Shown here piece by piece: positions 20,590 through 35,513 of a stretch of DNA of 64,000 bases (position 1 is its first letter; each line of letters opens with the position of its first letter). The notes beneath the pieces were generated by a model. That model worked only from the letters and a program-made list of their open reading frames with translations. It was not told the origin of the DNA and ran no database searches. The translations under genes were made by a program, and so were the position numbers. The DNA is from Sipunculus nudus (lineage: Eukaryota; Annelida; Sipuncula; Golfingiida; Sipunculidae), in contig CM049309.1 of the NCBI GenBank assembly GCA_026874595.1, forward strand, positions 48,406,079 to 48,470,078, given 5' to 3'.

Positions 20590-22465
20590 GTTTTTATAAC
20601 GATGTCGTTTTTCATGTCCATTCATGCAGGCAAGGTGTGAATGTTTAGAAACAATCTTTTGTTAAAAACATCTGGAAGGAAGTATTAATCCGAAGTAATC
20701 CGCTGCTATGCGCAAAATGTGAACCCGACTTGTAAGGAAGGTCCTTTCCAGTGACTCTAAACATGATATAGTTAAAGACCCTTGTGCTCACATCTACTGC
20801 TCCAAAGGATTAAGTTGGCTCTGAGGTCTATGTTTGCTGTTAATCAAACTACAGGCACAGGATGCCATTAATTGCCCGAGGTCAATTAACATTTCAAGAA
20901 ATCTCAGTGCCGGGGCACATGAGCTGACTGATACACATTCCAGACAGAAGAGAATGAAGTGGTCTGTGTTTGGTCACTCTGACTGTGTATGTTAATATGA
21001 AGTTTCTTGTTTCATGTATAGTAGGCACAGTGTGACACACACACACACACACCAAAACACTTTGGCAGTACGCAGCTGAAACTGCCATTATGAAGTCATT
21101 AACGTATAAAGTTAAGATGAAACATTTCTGCTTCTGTGTGATAGGTAAAAGTGTTCTGAAATGAAATTATAAAAAGTTTTCTATTTACATGCCTTTTAAA
21201 AGTATAAATATAGGTATGCTGTATCTATTATCAAAAATAAACCATAGAAAATACACTGTATTTTTATAGTGGCATAAATAACACATAGCTCTCAAGTAAC
21301 CATACCATGCCACAGGTCATTTAAAACGGAAATCCCTCCTCAATGGATAGTGATATCATGCGTTTCCGCGCATGGCCAGGATAATTTTAATATTAATAAT
21401 ATTAAAAATCATTGTTCTGAAATTGTTTTTCATTTACTTATTTGGAACAAATATATGAAACAGCCGATTAAACCAGAAACATATGAACACACAATCACAA
21501 TGAGTCCCTCCGACTCCCTCGTCCAGATTTATGACTTAATTATTACTATCCACTATTTTTTTCTTCCTGGATTACTAATGAAAACTTGCATCTGATGTAC
21601 GATTAGTAAATGAGTATCATTAAGGAACAGAAAAGGCTGTGACACAACCTTCCATGCTGAGCTAAACTGTATCAGCACATATGTTTCTTGTATGACAAGT
21701 GAGCACGTGTCTTTGTTATTCCCTACAAACCTCGCTTTGGCCTCTGGTATATGTGGCATGCAGAGAATTTAAGTGGAAGAATAAGGACAGACCAAATTCT
21801 GACTTTTGTTTCTTGTTAATGGTTATATTTAAATAAATAATCATTTTTATATATTAATTTATCTATTATTTAGATAGCATATTTGTATTCCTTACTCATG
21901 AAATGTATGTTTAGACACTAAGATTGTTTTTCTAAGTCACTAAGAAGCCGAGATATTAGCATAAATGTGTTTCTACATGGCGGCGATCTCGGGATCAAAG
22001 ATGCCATGATGCATTTTGAGGAAGTGGTTCCTGTCAAAAATTAAATGATGAGGCCATGAAAAATACATGAAAAAGACTGGTGCTTTTGTCCGGCATGTCC
22101 TCATCATGCTAAGCCATCGAATGCAAATTATATGGGCGCACTTCTGTAAAAGTGAAATGTAAAAGTCATAGATTAATGATAAACCTCATAAAGGGAACGT
22201 TACAAAAGTGAATATAATAAACGTTTACAAAACAATAAGTAGGACTGGGTGAATTTTCAAAAGTGTTACAGTCAGTTGTAAAGAACACATGAAATAGTAA
22301 AAACTTCTCCCTCGAAGTTCTCTTTTTTATGAAAACTATACGCTCCAAGGGGATCGCATATAGACAGGTCGCTTCAAGTAATCAAACATAAACGTCAGTG
22401 TGCCACCTAAACGTCGATAATCCAGATGTGGAGCAGGTAGCAGAAAAAACCAACTAAACTAAACT
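20590..22465. other. Non-coding stretch
   Basis: No supported gene. Holds an (AC)n run at 21035-21052 and scattered short ORFs without domain signatures. Nothing else stood out. Confidence 0.4.
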
Positions 22466-25400
22466 AAACTTAAATCATTGATAGAGAAACAGCACAAGAT
22501 ACCATACTAACGAGAACAAAACGTACGGAGGGGCTGGGGACATTTTTCATTTGTTCCATTTAATTTCCCCCTTTTTTACTTAATTATTGATTTAGAGAAG
22601 AATGTTTTGGATTTTGCAAGTCTACAGAAATAATACAGATAACATCCTTTACTTATTGAACCGGTGCATATGTACACAAAGAAGGGATACCATTTTCCGT
22701 CATACGTTCATGAATCCTTTTAATCGATTCAAAGCAATTTCAAAAGTAATGTCTATCCAAGAGCTACAAACAGCTATTCCGTACACAGTGTTTTATGTCC
22801 CAATGGTAGCTTTATTTTGTCTAAAATATAAACAAAGATAAATTACCAACATGTAAAATGATCGAGCTCAATAGAAGGCACTTATTCGTGCACAAGGAGA
22901 GGGAGTAAAAATATTAATTTGACTGATTGTGTAAAATTTAATGAAGCAAGAATGAATTATATCTTTTTTATTACTGAGGCAGCATTCATGTGAAAAACAA
23001 ATGACGTTGACAGCGAAAGGCACTAACATATGACATTTTAAGTTGTCTCAAATCGATCATAAAATTGCCATTAAGGTTTTAAAAGTTGTCCGTCCTTAAT
23101 TTCAGCTTCACAACTGACCGTTTTCTTGACTCTTTGACAGTTAAAACTAAACTTAAATGATTTGCTTTAAAACACAAATCAATATTACTCTGGCAAATAA
23201 CGGTACCAATACAGAAATATTTGTAACTCATCACGTGTTACTTATTAGTTTAAAAATAGAATTTTTTATGTAGGACGACCAATGCGCCCTCAGTTTATTC
23301 GCAAAATCCTTGTCCTGTGAAGTCATGTATCGGAAGTAGTTAAATTAGAGGTTCAGCAAAATTTTTCGAAAACAGGATTTATCTGGTGACAATGAGGAAA
23401 ATTATGGTTAGAGCGGTTTTGGGTAGGCCAAAAACAAATGTTTTACACAACATATACCTGAAACAAAACTGATGAAATATATTACTGAAATAACATACCA
23501 TCCGGTAAAGCAAATAAGCTATTACAGCTTGTACATAAAACAAATTTCACGTCCTGTGAGCAAGCCATCTTTTGTTTCGACTTATATTTTATTACTTTAT
23601 TTTGACGCACGAAAACATACCCAGTACAATCAGAAGTCTTCTTGGCCGCAACACCGCCAAGAAGAAACGAATAAACAACAGTTTTGAATCGCTACGTATC
23701 ACTTTGATGACACACTTTTCCACCTGACCCGGAAGCAGAGATGATGAAATCTAAAGGGGCTCAAGAGTTTCTGAAAGAAAGCCAAGCACTGGAAAAAGGT
23801 TTTCCCGTGTGAGATCCTTCGTTCTCTGTCCCTTTTTTGCGGCCCACGGCAGCTTGACCGTATCAAATAACGCCACCGCATGCGCATATACCGCAACAAT
23901 GACGATGGCTCTTCTGAAATCTACTAAATTATCTTCATCGGAAGTGTCGTACGGTTCTACTAAATACCATACACGGGAACAGACGTTACCACAGCGGTCG
24001 TGACATCTGCTAGATTCCAGGGCCTGGTTTACATCATTGAGATATATCCGATTTTCCAGCAGTTCAGTTAACCAGCAGAAAACAACCTCAGACAATATAT
24101 GGTAGTTTCAGCATGTTTATACTTGATCATTATGTTCCTAAAACATAACAAGACCCTACCTCTTTATTCTGGTTAATGTTTAAATAAAATAAATGAAACC
24201 GTGTAAAAAAAATAAGCCACCAAGTGGAAGTTGGGTAACTCGGAATGTTGTCATTGTTAGTAACGGCCTTTTAATGTTTCTTCGTGCCATCTAGTAACTT
24301 TATCTGATCTTGTTTTGATTTTGAAAATGTCTTGTTTACATGAAAAAGTGGCGACAGTTCGTTGCTCAGAAAATACTCTTAACCACGTTTGTAACAAATC
24401 CAAATGGTGATATTTTAAGTACATATCATGGACATGGTTAACATGGATGAATGCATACTACCAATGTCAGACATGGATGAGCAGCAAAACTAAATGTTCA
24501 CAATAGTTTGCTAAACATCTTAACCATCTGATCATATTCATCTGGTCTGAAAGCTGATCCTCTCACACAGTCTGACAATTATGTGGATGAGAGACTAGAG
24601 GATTATTACTAGATGAAAAGCTTAATTAAAGAACAATTGTTTTTTGGTCTTCAACAAAACGACATGCCTTTAACGTACATCAAAAGAAAGAGAAGGTACC
24701 TTTCACAATTCATGAGAAATATGTGAGACACTAGGCCGAAATGATAGAGGTGGTAACATACGATTGGTTTAGTACTTTAAAAACAAAGCAGTGTGTTCAG
24801 AGGGACAATGCCGGCCGGTGTCACATAAAAACTTGCCCACTTTGTATCTTGGGTTTGAATTAATATCTTACAATCCTCCCCTGAGACTTTTATCTGAGCT
24901 AATAAGGAAACAGTTATATAACTGTCAGTCACTAATACAAGTCTTATATATACTAAACAAAGTGTAATACAATAAACGTACAGCAATCAAATTACTCCTT
25001 GAAACTAATATGAAGGATGAAGTATAGGATAGCAGTTGTCCCTTGTTTACAGATTAAAGTGCGAGCTGGTCAACTTCATCTTATATTCCTAAATCTAATT
25101 AACAGGAATATCTTATGGTGTGTATGATACTGTATCAAAGTTTATGCGACTAGCGCTGGCTAGTATGAACAGGTCAATACCATAATAAATTGTCTGTATC
25201 CTAAATAAAATGTTTTCTTAACAAATAAGGTAGGGTCTAGTATATCATTGGGAAAGTCATATATCCATTCTTTTGGTTGGGTTTCGCTTTTTCCAAGGAG
25301 ATTGTATTTTTCGTTAGATCATTTTCCTACACAGCACTAACAGATAATCCAGAATCATGAGCTACACAAGGTCTATCTTGCACAATTTCATTTTTTATCC

Positions 25401-28400
25401 TTGTGCGTGTTAACTGTAGGCCTATTTACACTTTCACTTCCCTAAATATTGTGTGTTTGAATCAAATAAGGAATTTCAGGTACCCCGTCATAGTGTGGTT
25501 TCTTGATCGACATCATGATAATCAAAAATTTTTCCAATATGGCGATGTCCGTTTTTCCAGAACCCATTGTCAATTCAATCAATACAGGTTTTGCCACATT
25601 GTTCAATTTGCTCATCCACATATGACCATCGCCTTCATCTTGTAACTGAATCGCTGTATTTTGGCTTGAACCAGAACACGTTAGCCCCATAACAAGCAGT
25701 CTTGCCTTACAGAAACCTCCCGTCTCCGAAGATAGTAGGAAGCAACTTCTTATCAATGGTACACTTGGAGGGTCATCCTCATAGTTGTTAAATAAAATTC
25801 TTATGATCGTCTCAAAGATCTATTTATACAAAATAAGAATAATTTAATTTGGCCTCGAGGAGGTTGAACTTAGACTCGTACAGCAAGACTTGTGTAATGT
25901 GGACATGGCTATATCATTGCATTCTTTACGGTTCTATACGTGTTCAACACGGCAAAATGTCAGTTTCAAGTTCTAACGTTAAAGTTTACAGCTGAACAGT
26001 TTAATTTACGTCTACTCTTCCCAGTTTATAATACAGCTTCACTTGGGGTAATCGTTACATGATCACTCTGTATTTTTTCAGTTTAACTTTCGAACTGAAG
26101 GAACGTTTTCTAATGCCAGCTCATCTATATATTGTTTCAAAAGCTGTTTAATCTTGAACCGAAGCTTCTCTTTGGGTAATCCTTACATGAACCCTCTGTA
26201 TTTTCCCCTTTTAGACTGAGATACGTTTTAATTATGTCAATTTGTCTGTACATGGGTTCATAATTTGTTCATTATAGTGAATAGCTAGATCTCTCAGTGT
26301 CAAAAACAAGCATGATACAAGGGCTCATCAGAATGCTCATCAGAATACTCGAGTAAATTTTGTTTAACAATTATGATTTCGGAGAAAAATCACATCAACT
26401 CACGTGTGTAATTGACCATGTGTTTTAATAGATTGTTGAATTCAGACCGATGACATGGGTCTGTAATAAAAAAACCCCCACAAATCTACATGCAATAAGG
26501 GATAGGTTTCACAAAAGTATGACATTTCGGCCTATTTCACTTTGATGGTGAAAGACGTCCGAGACATTGGTAGAACCAATTTTATGACAAAAAATATTGG
26601 GTTGACACATATGAAGACGATGCCGACAACGGCAGACGACGATACGAGAGACAAAACAGAAACCCTTGTAGGAGGGCTGACTTAATTCTCCTCGAAGTAT
26701 TTCCATTCATATCGGGCAAGTCTGCGAAGGTTAATGTTAAATCATAAGTACAATTTTCTAGGGAAAAAAAACACACCTATTGTAATGAACAACCTCATAC
26801 ATTTGAGAAATGAGCCTTATATGTGTGTTTCAGCATAACTAATCAAACATGTTGTATTCTTATAACCTGAAGTAATATCCTAAAATTGAATTACTAATTA
26901 AAAATAAAGGGTAGACATAAAGGCTAACAGAGCCATCCTTCTCCTCCCTCTCTATACTTCAAAGCACATGATAAATTTGACAAATGGGAGGGCATGCGAG
27001 GCTGCATCCGCGAATTGTCATATAATACTTTCCATAACTGATTATTTTAAGTGATATGATTCTGTCAAATGTCGATGGCCTTGGTTACCACTTCGCTAAA
27101 CAACTACTTAACAATTAAAGTTACTCAAAGCTTAAACTTAATTTCATAAAATTTTTATCATTCTACAATTTCACTTTCGCCTCACAAACAGAAACCTTAT
27201 CCAAGACCTGCAATTGTATGCTATATAACGAACATAATGCTAGTTCTCCTGATTGTAGTTCCCCTCAGGCCTTAAAATTTAATTTTACTAAGGTGCTTTT
27301 TTATTTTAAATCTTTATAAGCCTCACACAAAAGTCCAAACCTTAAACCTATCTGAAAATGATAACAAAGATACGTCCTTGCTACACCGTGCCGCTCCGGT
27401 ATCCATGTTAGTGGTTAGATGTTAATGTCTTGCTTTACGCGGCTCCAGAGGACCATCTATTTTTTTAGATCGAACGTGTGGTATTGCCAGATCAGCATCG
27501 GGAGTCTGACCAATCATATAAAGGCAAACCCGGTGTTGGTGTATGTGTAATTATATAGACGGCGTTTGAATGGTGTATTGTTGTGCCCTTATCTGCAAGG
27601 GGGGGGGGGGGGGGCATTGATTTGGGTTTGCCTATCTGTCCGTCTTTCAGGTTTTTATTTCCGTGTGATAACTTTCCTAAATTTTATCTGATCAAATGTT
27701 GATCATTGATTGCTCTCATGCATACCTTGGTTGGGATTGGTTTTGGAGTGTTTATCTGAAAAATAATTCTCTCCAGCTCAAAAACAAAATTATCACATTT
27801 TCGGTTCAAATTTTCAGTGTGATTTAATTTTTATGTTCACAGGCAGATGTCTCCATATGTCGTAGTTAATTAATAATTTGTCCCATTTCTCAATGCGTTT
27901 AAATTTTAATGTTCTCCTACAGATGTCTCCACATGTCATGGTAGATCTGTTTAAGATTTCATGTGCCCTCAAGATTTTCTCCACGTTATAATTTTGTTTG
28001 CTTATCGAGCATGAAAGTGACAGGGACCAAAGCGGGGACAATAATTTCAAGAATTTTTTACATATGGTTAGTTCGATTTGATATGCAATTGTGATTTCGG
28101 CCCGGTCATTATTTATAGAGATTATTTAATTGATTTTACAATTGATTTTACAAACTTTATCACTTTGATTTGATAAACAAAATGTTTCATTCAATAATGT
28201 ACATCATACATTATTAGGCTATCAACGAAACGACAGTGCTAGTCATATGTTTGTGCCTCATAGTTCTAACAATTTCGAGGATATTTTGAGACAGTGCATG
28301 TTCGCTCTTCTTAGACGAATCAAATACTCAGTCAATCTTTCGAATATGATGTCTCGCAAATGACCGGCTGGAACAAGCTGGTATCATACAAATACGACAG

Positions 28401-28764
28401 ACTTTAGTTTAAAAAGAATTGTTAATCACTAATAATGTAATATAAAGCAATCCCTGTACCTTATTGTTTTTATAACATTACTATTCTATATGTTCTACGA
28501 CCTGAAATAAACCTATGTCGCTCTCTATCCCGGGGGGGGGGGGTAATCCCTCGTACCCCATCTAGATCCGCTACTTGGAAAAGTTGAATAGTTAATAGAC
28601 GTGATCAGTCAAATTATTTTTTTTCGTATAAAAAAATGCATCAAATAACTGTAGACAGCTGCATGTCAATGTGTATATGAGTAAATAAATATATATGTTT
28701 CATCACTATATAATGTTTTTTTTTCCTTTTATAAAGTAATATTTGTTACTATATGATAAACATA

Positions 28765-28950
28765 CACCAGGCCATAGAAGTCAACTCTCCCTATATTTAA
28801 CACCATGTGCGTACCATCTGTTTAGTCAGTGTAAGCCTGGTATGGAAAGACCTTACGGATAATCTGCAGAACCCCAAAACCAGTCTGCCATGGTAAACTG
28901 AACATCTTCATACTTTGCGGCGTAGATACCTCATGAATCACCGTACACAA
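28765..28950 (+). promoter_or_regulatory. Upstream block shared by all three receptor genes, copy B
   Basis: Shares CTGGTATGGAAAGACC, ATCTGCAGA and CACCATGTGCG with 3395-3580, and the CTGGTATGGAAA and GTCTGCAGA words with 38320-38480. It lies about 2.2 kb before the gene B start codon. Confidence 0.35.
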
Positions 28951-29213
28951 AACGGCATTTGCTAACAAAGTGGACTAAATGCACTTTGTAACTTAAATAT
29001 TAATCATATTCACTAGTCATAGAGACACATAGTTGCGTGACCGCCGAGCTCGAAGAGATGTGTTATTCTTCACTTATTCATCGCAAGGTGTGTGCATGTT
29101 TAACACATAACGTCTGAGTTCTCGTCAGCGGTAAGCGATATATTTCATATTATTTTTTCTTAACAAACCTAGTAAAAGCAAAAAAAATCATTTTTTTCAT
29201 GATTGCCAGGTAC

Positions 29214-29345
29214 AATAAAACCTTACCTAATGACCACCTCAGTTTAGCGACCACCTCAAAATAACGACCACATGGTCACGGTCCCGATTCATGTTTGCGC
29301 TTAATAAAACACCTAGCTTAGACGACCACCACCATAATGCGACCA
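29214..29345. repeat. Interspersed repeat fragment (GACCACCTCA..GCGACCA type)
   Basis: Repeated words GACCACCTCA, GCGACCACCTCA, ACGACCACA and GACGACCACCA resemble the widely dispersed 'TTAGCGACCACCT' repeat family of invertebrate genomes. The fragment is degraded and has no coding capacity. Confidence 0.35.
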
Positions 29346-29370
29346 ATCACGGAATCTTTGAACCAGGGGA

Positions 29371-30934
29371 TAATTGATTATGGGATACAAGTTATTGAAA
29401 TCTAAAGAGAACTTTAACAAGAACTTTTTTTTCATAATATGAGGATAACTAAAGCTAGGTATCATGGGCAGGATATTATCGATATGTTTACCCTGAGAGT
29501 GATAAATTTAGCTCCTATCGAAAATAAGTCGGTTGGTTTATTAAAGTAAGCAATTTCATATAAAAAAAATAAACTGCGTCCCGCAGCACAAGACCCGTTA
29601 AATGGTAATAAAAGTAGTATTGAATTGTTTCCATTAGGCACAGTGCAAGCAATATGTTTCCACAGCACTTAAATTACCTAGGTAGACTGACATATTAATA
29701 ATTGCAAAGGCCTCAAATTTTCATTGGACCATTAATTTTTACCAGTCGAATGTCCGCATTAAAAGGTATTTCCCTAAATATTTTTATCTGTATTGTGATT
29801 ATAAAATAAGGGAATATTAATGTCCTTGTGTCCCCCCCCCCACACACACACATATTTATATTTAAGGACCGGCTATATGCCTCTTGAAATGTATACCGGC
29901 ACGTGCTGTTTATATACATTATACCATCGCAAACCTTCTTTGAATTATTACTCCGAACATCTTAGAATTACGTGCTATTCTTGTTCTGACCGTTCTGGGC
30001 CATGATGCGTGATGAATTTATTCTGGTTTATAGCTTGTGCTGAAATTCATATTTCATATATTTTCTGCATCCTGACGCTTGTGTCTGTTGCTCTGGCTAA
30101 TTGGCATTACACGTAACGGCTTCTGCTAGCTTAAATTTGACCGTGACCCATTCAGGGACATGATATTCAAGAGTTCAGATAAGTTGTATAATATTCTGCA
30201 CAATGATAAATTCGTCGAATTATATTTGCCATGACTCCTGCTCTAAAACCGATACCAAAGGATCATGATTATAAAACATTTCAAATTTATGGATATAATA
30301 CATTTAAATATTTAAGTTAAACGTGGCACTCATCATGTGACTCCGATAAATTACACACAAGCACACACATCTGACCCTTATACATATAAGGTAATTAACA
30401 CTGAAAAAAAATATGATTTGTTTATATGACATGACCTTGTTTCCTCTTTACAGCTGCCTCTCAAACAACTGACCGTCACGCTCTGTTCCCGTACATTAGA
30501 AACATCCTCTTTTCTTTGAATAAAAAAGGAATGTTACAACACACGTTCTGGTCGGTGAAACATAATAAGACGTAAGCTTTTCATTAATATGCTGTTTGCT
30601 TAGTCTACTTGATCTTGTCTTTAAATATAATATTGCGTACACCTAATTTCCAAATAAACCTTTATTATGAGAGTCATACAATGTTCTACACTCATTCTAA
30701 TGAGCTTAATTTTCTCCTACGCTTGTAGATTATGATTTCTAAAGGCTATGGATTCCTATCAAAATGTCTATTATTAACCCTTTACATTTTGCTTACATTG
30801 TATAAAACACTATTGAATATAATAAGAATTAAAAAAAATATATAATCCGGTGTTTTTCTCAGTTTTAGGTAATGCAGGTCGGGTCAAGATTGTGAGATAA
30901 TTTCTTGAGATACGTATTACATTGAAACAGCAGG
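29371..30934. other. Upstream region of gene B
   Basis: The part at 30330-30930 aligns with 7560-8210 upstream of gene A (CACTCATCATGTGACTCCGA, CACACAAGCACACACATCTGA, TAATATTGCGTACACCTAAT). The last 60 bases before the start codon (GAGATACGTATTACATTGAAACAG) are conserved in A, B and C. A C run followed by (CA)n is at 29832-29850. Confidence 0.5.
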
Positions 30935-33900
30935 ATGTTTGTTCTTCTATGTTTGGCCTCCAGATTCATAGCAGGTGCGAACGAAGATGACGTATGCTAT
31001 AATTTAAAGAAGAAGAATTTAAAATCTAAAAGAAAAAAATATTTTATAATCTGTTCAAGCTTTTAGATATTCTAACATACCCGTCTATCGCAATTTAATG
31101 AGTGGCTTTTTTTATTAACACTAACACATTATAGAAGAACTAAAAGTGAGAATGTAATGAAAGTTTATCGGTAGAGACTTTTTGAAGACTCTGTTATATA
31201 AGATATTTCGTTCTGTGTTTATCTTACACTGCATTATTACTTTAATTTGGTAATTAGAGAAACTTTTGTTTTGTATTCTGATTGTAGTTTCAGCATTGAT
31301 GAAAGTTACAAACATCGCCCTTTTTAAGCCAGCTTATCAGTCCAGCACGGCTGGGTTGGGCCGTGGATACGTGAACTACGCAGGGCTGGCTGTTGATGGA
31401 ATTGTGACACACCCGGGAAAACCTCTCAATGGATGTGCATCAACAATAGATTGGCCGGAGAATTGGTGGACTGTTGACCTTCAGGAAATCCATGTTATTT
31501 TTTATATTTTACTCTTTGTAAAGAAAACAAGTGAGTTCACAATTTAACTTTTTTTCGTCACATCAGATTTTGCCACTGCAACTAGTTGGAAGAAAAATAA
31601 TTATCAAGCAGCTGGTATAACTATAGTCGATTATCCTCAAAGGCGCATAATGGTTTGTAGGCTATTGTTACAATTTTATTATCAAGTAATTACCCCACAT
31701 TGAATAATTCATGTACCCCGGCAATTGTTCGGTGGCCCGGCAATTAGTGGTGTTTATGTGTACCTCCCATACCATCCCGAACCCAAAATCTGCTTTTGGT
31801 GTTTTTTCTACACTTCTTATAGATATTAGATTATGGGATCAATAACACTCTAGGAAAATATTCATTTACTATTTTTCCCTTTAAATCCAGGATTAACATC
31901 TTTACTAATTGGGGAAAACTTCACTGATGTAAACACGCGAGGATGTCGTCGGGAAGGATACAGTGATCATGACCAGATAAGAGTTTATAACTTTACATGT
32001 GCTTGGCCAACAACAGGGCAATGGGTTCGAGTGATCAGCGATTTTCATTATAATTTACAACTCTGCGAGGCAAAGGTGCTTGGGTATAGTTATGAAGGTA
32101 CACACAAACACACACACACACATATATATATAACGTAAATATGAGCTACTTATATTAATTATAATTGCGTTTTACACGAACAAGGTGGAAGAACAAACTT
32201 ATATTTAAAAGACTCAACACCTAATTATTAATTTGATCGTTATTTATACAAACAGAAAAGAAATATTCTTTATGGAACAATTTTAAACAGTGAAAACAAT
32301 CATTTAAACCTATATGATACCATATTTGGAAACATTTAAATATAAAAAAAGGCTTACTCAAAACTGTTCATTTTTCAAATCGTTAGTCTTAGTGTGTCAG
32401 CCTTAATATTGCTGACTTATTACTCCAATTATCAGCACCAAGAATTCTTAATAAGATAAAGAAACACAGATACACACGGGTGTCTGTTACAGCATATACA
32501 AATCCGTTGCTTTTCATGATTTTCATACTGAAACTACGTCGGTCGATCCAGTAAAGAGATAACTCGTACCATAATTTTATCTCTTCCGCTGAGGTTTTCG
32601 CAGATGTATCTACGGTTTCAATTCCAACTGCAGCGAGACTTCCTCCGTAGATACATTCTTGCAATTGCTATGTCACCGACAGATTTTTCTGGCGTATTTC
32701 TCCATCTTATAAAATACAGGCTTACTAATTACTCGTTGTAAGCATTTCACACGCTTTTCTGGGGCCATTATTGTTTTATCGTTCCCTCTAATCCTTGAGT
32801 TTGATATCGATACTGAGAGACCCGGATATCACAAGTATGTTGTAGGAAGGCTGGGCAGCTATTGGACAAAATTATCAAAATATGATGTATTTGCCACCTT
32901 TTATATTTGTAGGACTGAAGGAGCACTATCTAACCCCTGTAAATATTGAAGTGAGGCAGACGTCAGTGCGCTTCCAGTTCCGCACTTTCTTGAACAATCC
33001 TGAATCTGACCTGCTTTTGAATGGTAACAATGTCACAAAGTACACGGTGGAAATGCAAGAACGAGGCTCGTCTAGATGGGTCGTCAAAAATACAATACAG
33101 CAAAGTGAAGCGAGTACAGAAGAAAACGTCTCTCTGGTTGGATTACAGCCAAACACTTCTTACACCGTGAAAATTGTTGCATGGTACATGAAAAACCAGG
33201 AAATGTTACGGAAGAATATGGGGAATGGGACAAAATTCCGGACCTTGCATGCAAGTGAGTACTGTTGTAAGAACTACTCGGCGACATGTTCAATTAAGTT
33301 TACATTGAACTTTAAGAATATTAATGCCCAAAACATTATAAGATGTTATTATGGTTGATGGCTCAATTTTTAGTGTGCTAGTTTGAGAGTAATACACAGC
33401 CAAAAGGTCATCCAGGCATTCGATAAAAAATATTGATTTGGTTTATAAATATCAATATATTAGGTGAATATGTAAATAATATATGTATTTTTGTGAATAT
33501 ATCAGTTGTTTAAATGGATTAAGTATAAGAGTTTTGATGAGGGAATGTGATTATTTGAAAGGTTCCTTGTTTTGAAGAAACTTTTCATGAATGCAGTCAC
33601 CCTAATGTTTAAATGTTGCAGCCGTCTTTATTGGTTTCTTTTCTGTGGTAATGTGAGCATGATGTTTTAAATTACTCTGTGCTGAATCCTCTTAAGTGTC
33701 ACGATACTGAGGTTGGCAAACGTCTTCAGTTTATAATCAAATTCAAGTTGGTAGCCATTATGGTAGGAAATAAGCGGCAACAACTTCATTCTTGCATATT
33801 TTTATATTTCACAATGTTACTCAGTTATCAACACTTTTCCCGGAAAAAGAGTTTCATAGAAATATCATGTCACTGAGATAACCAATTGTGTAATAAAACA

Positions 33901-35465
33901 TTTTCTATCTGAATCGTACAGCTCTGCTACGTAAGTGGAAAATTTATAATTATACATATACCGATTTCAGATCACTTTATTGAGAAAGATGCAGGCCTTG
34001 GTCCTGGAGGTATTGCTGCGGCTATCCTTGGATCATTTTTGCTCTTGATCGTCATGGTTGGGGCAGTTTTGTTCATCTTGTATTTCAGGTAACTGGCATC
34101 ACAATCATTCCATTCATTTTTTTGACAATTGCTTTTAAAGGGCTAACTTTCATCATGTAATGTGTCATGTAATGCACGTAATGTGTACTAACATTTCATT
34201 ATTGAATATGTAGAATAATGAAATATAACTAATCTGACAATTTTGAATTTCTAAATATATTTTATTTCAACTTAAATGCGGTTTGTCTGCAGCTATAACA
34301 CGATTTCAAATGCAGTGATCAGATCATTAACTTAACCAAGTTAACCTTTGGATATATCCAGATTTAAAGTTAACTATTACTAGTGGACCTCCGAATAACT
34401 TATCCCTGCCTGTTTCTCTAAATATTTTGACTGTACAATTTTATATGTAGTAATTAGCAGAAACAGCTAGGGGTGTATATATTTATAGAATCATTGGATT
34501 ATTTCTTAAATTCAAATAAAAATCCGTTTCTTTAAACCAGGGGAATATTCCAGAATGAATCCAGAGATGTTTCTTTTGCCAAACGCAAAGGTAATTTTTT
34601 TCTGCAAAATTTGTTTTGCTGACAATGACCAGTACACTGCAACATCATTTAGATGGAAATTGTGCAAAAAACTTAAGTACAATTCTCTTGATTGATCGAA
34701 AGAACTTTTGATATTGCTCATCTGATATATTTAGAATCAAACATGTCGGGTCGAGCTAGATGAAACAAGATCATGCAGAAAGTATGTCTTAGAGGCCTGG
34801 TCAATCCAGTGGTAAAACACGAAACTGGTTCGATCCCCTGCGTGGCTATGAGAGAAGGTTATACTGGCCCGTCAAAAGACGGTGGTTTTCACCCGGTCCT
34901 CAGGTTATCTCTGCCCCTTCACACTACCGAACTCCTTCATCCGAGCCATGGGGAGGGTCTCGTTTTATACATTATAACGAATTGTACGTGAATGTTTTCA
35001 GGGAAGTGCAGAAACAGATAAATACAAAAGACGTGTAGGCGGCGGAATCACCAAGATTAGCCAAAAGAAAAAGTATTTAAAGAGTTATATTTCATTAAAA
35101 TGATTAAATGCATTTGGTTAAATAGTATGACAAGGTAAAAACGTTGCTTATTGGCCGACCAGTGACAAATCTGATGATCTTTCGCGTAAATCGTACAACT
35201 TGTATTCGGATGAATTGCGACAGCGACCACGTTTCAACTCTCCGCTCCAGCTTATCCAGTTGCTTAACCGGTATCTGTATAAAGGTTAAAGTCTTTAATC
35301 ATGTCCCGAGACTCGCCGACGTGAAGGAGCCAAGTTCTTAATATTCTTTCAGTGTTTGGGAAATTTCTTCACAGCAAGTTTCTCGCCGTGCCATGCTATG
35401 TAATCATATATGATTTTAATTGGTGCTATTGATGATTTCATGCGCCTCAGTTAGGGTTATGTAGT

Positions 35466-35513
<48 letters not shown>

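Larger units (their letters stand above)
22470..29370. repeat. 5' flank of the receptor array, segmentally duplicated copy 2
   Basis: Paralogous to 181-3900 in the same order and orientation, but longer because of an extra stretch (about 24100-26880) that is missing from copy 1. That stretch includes AAGCTGATCCTCTCACACAG..GTGGATGAGAGACTAGAG near 24550, whose relative lies at 39985-40030 upstream of gene C. G runs occur at 27599-27614 and 28532-28543. No open frame is conserved between the copies. Confidence 0.6.
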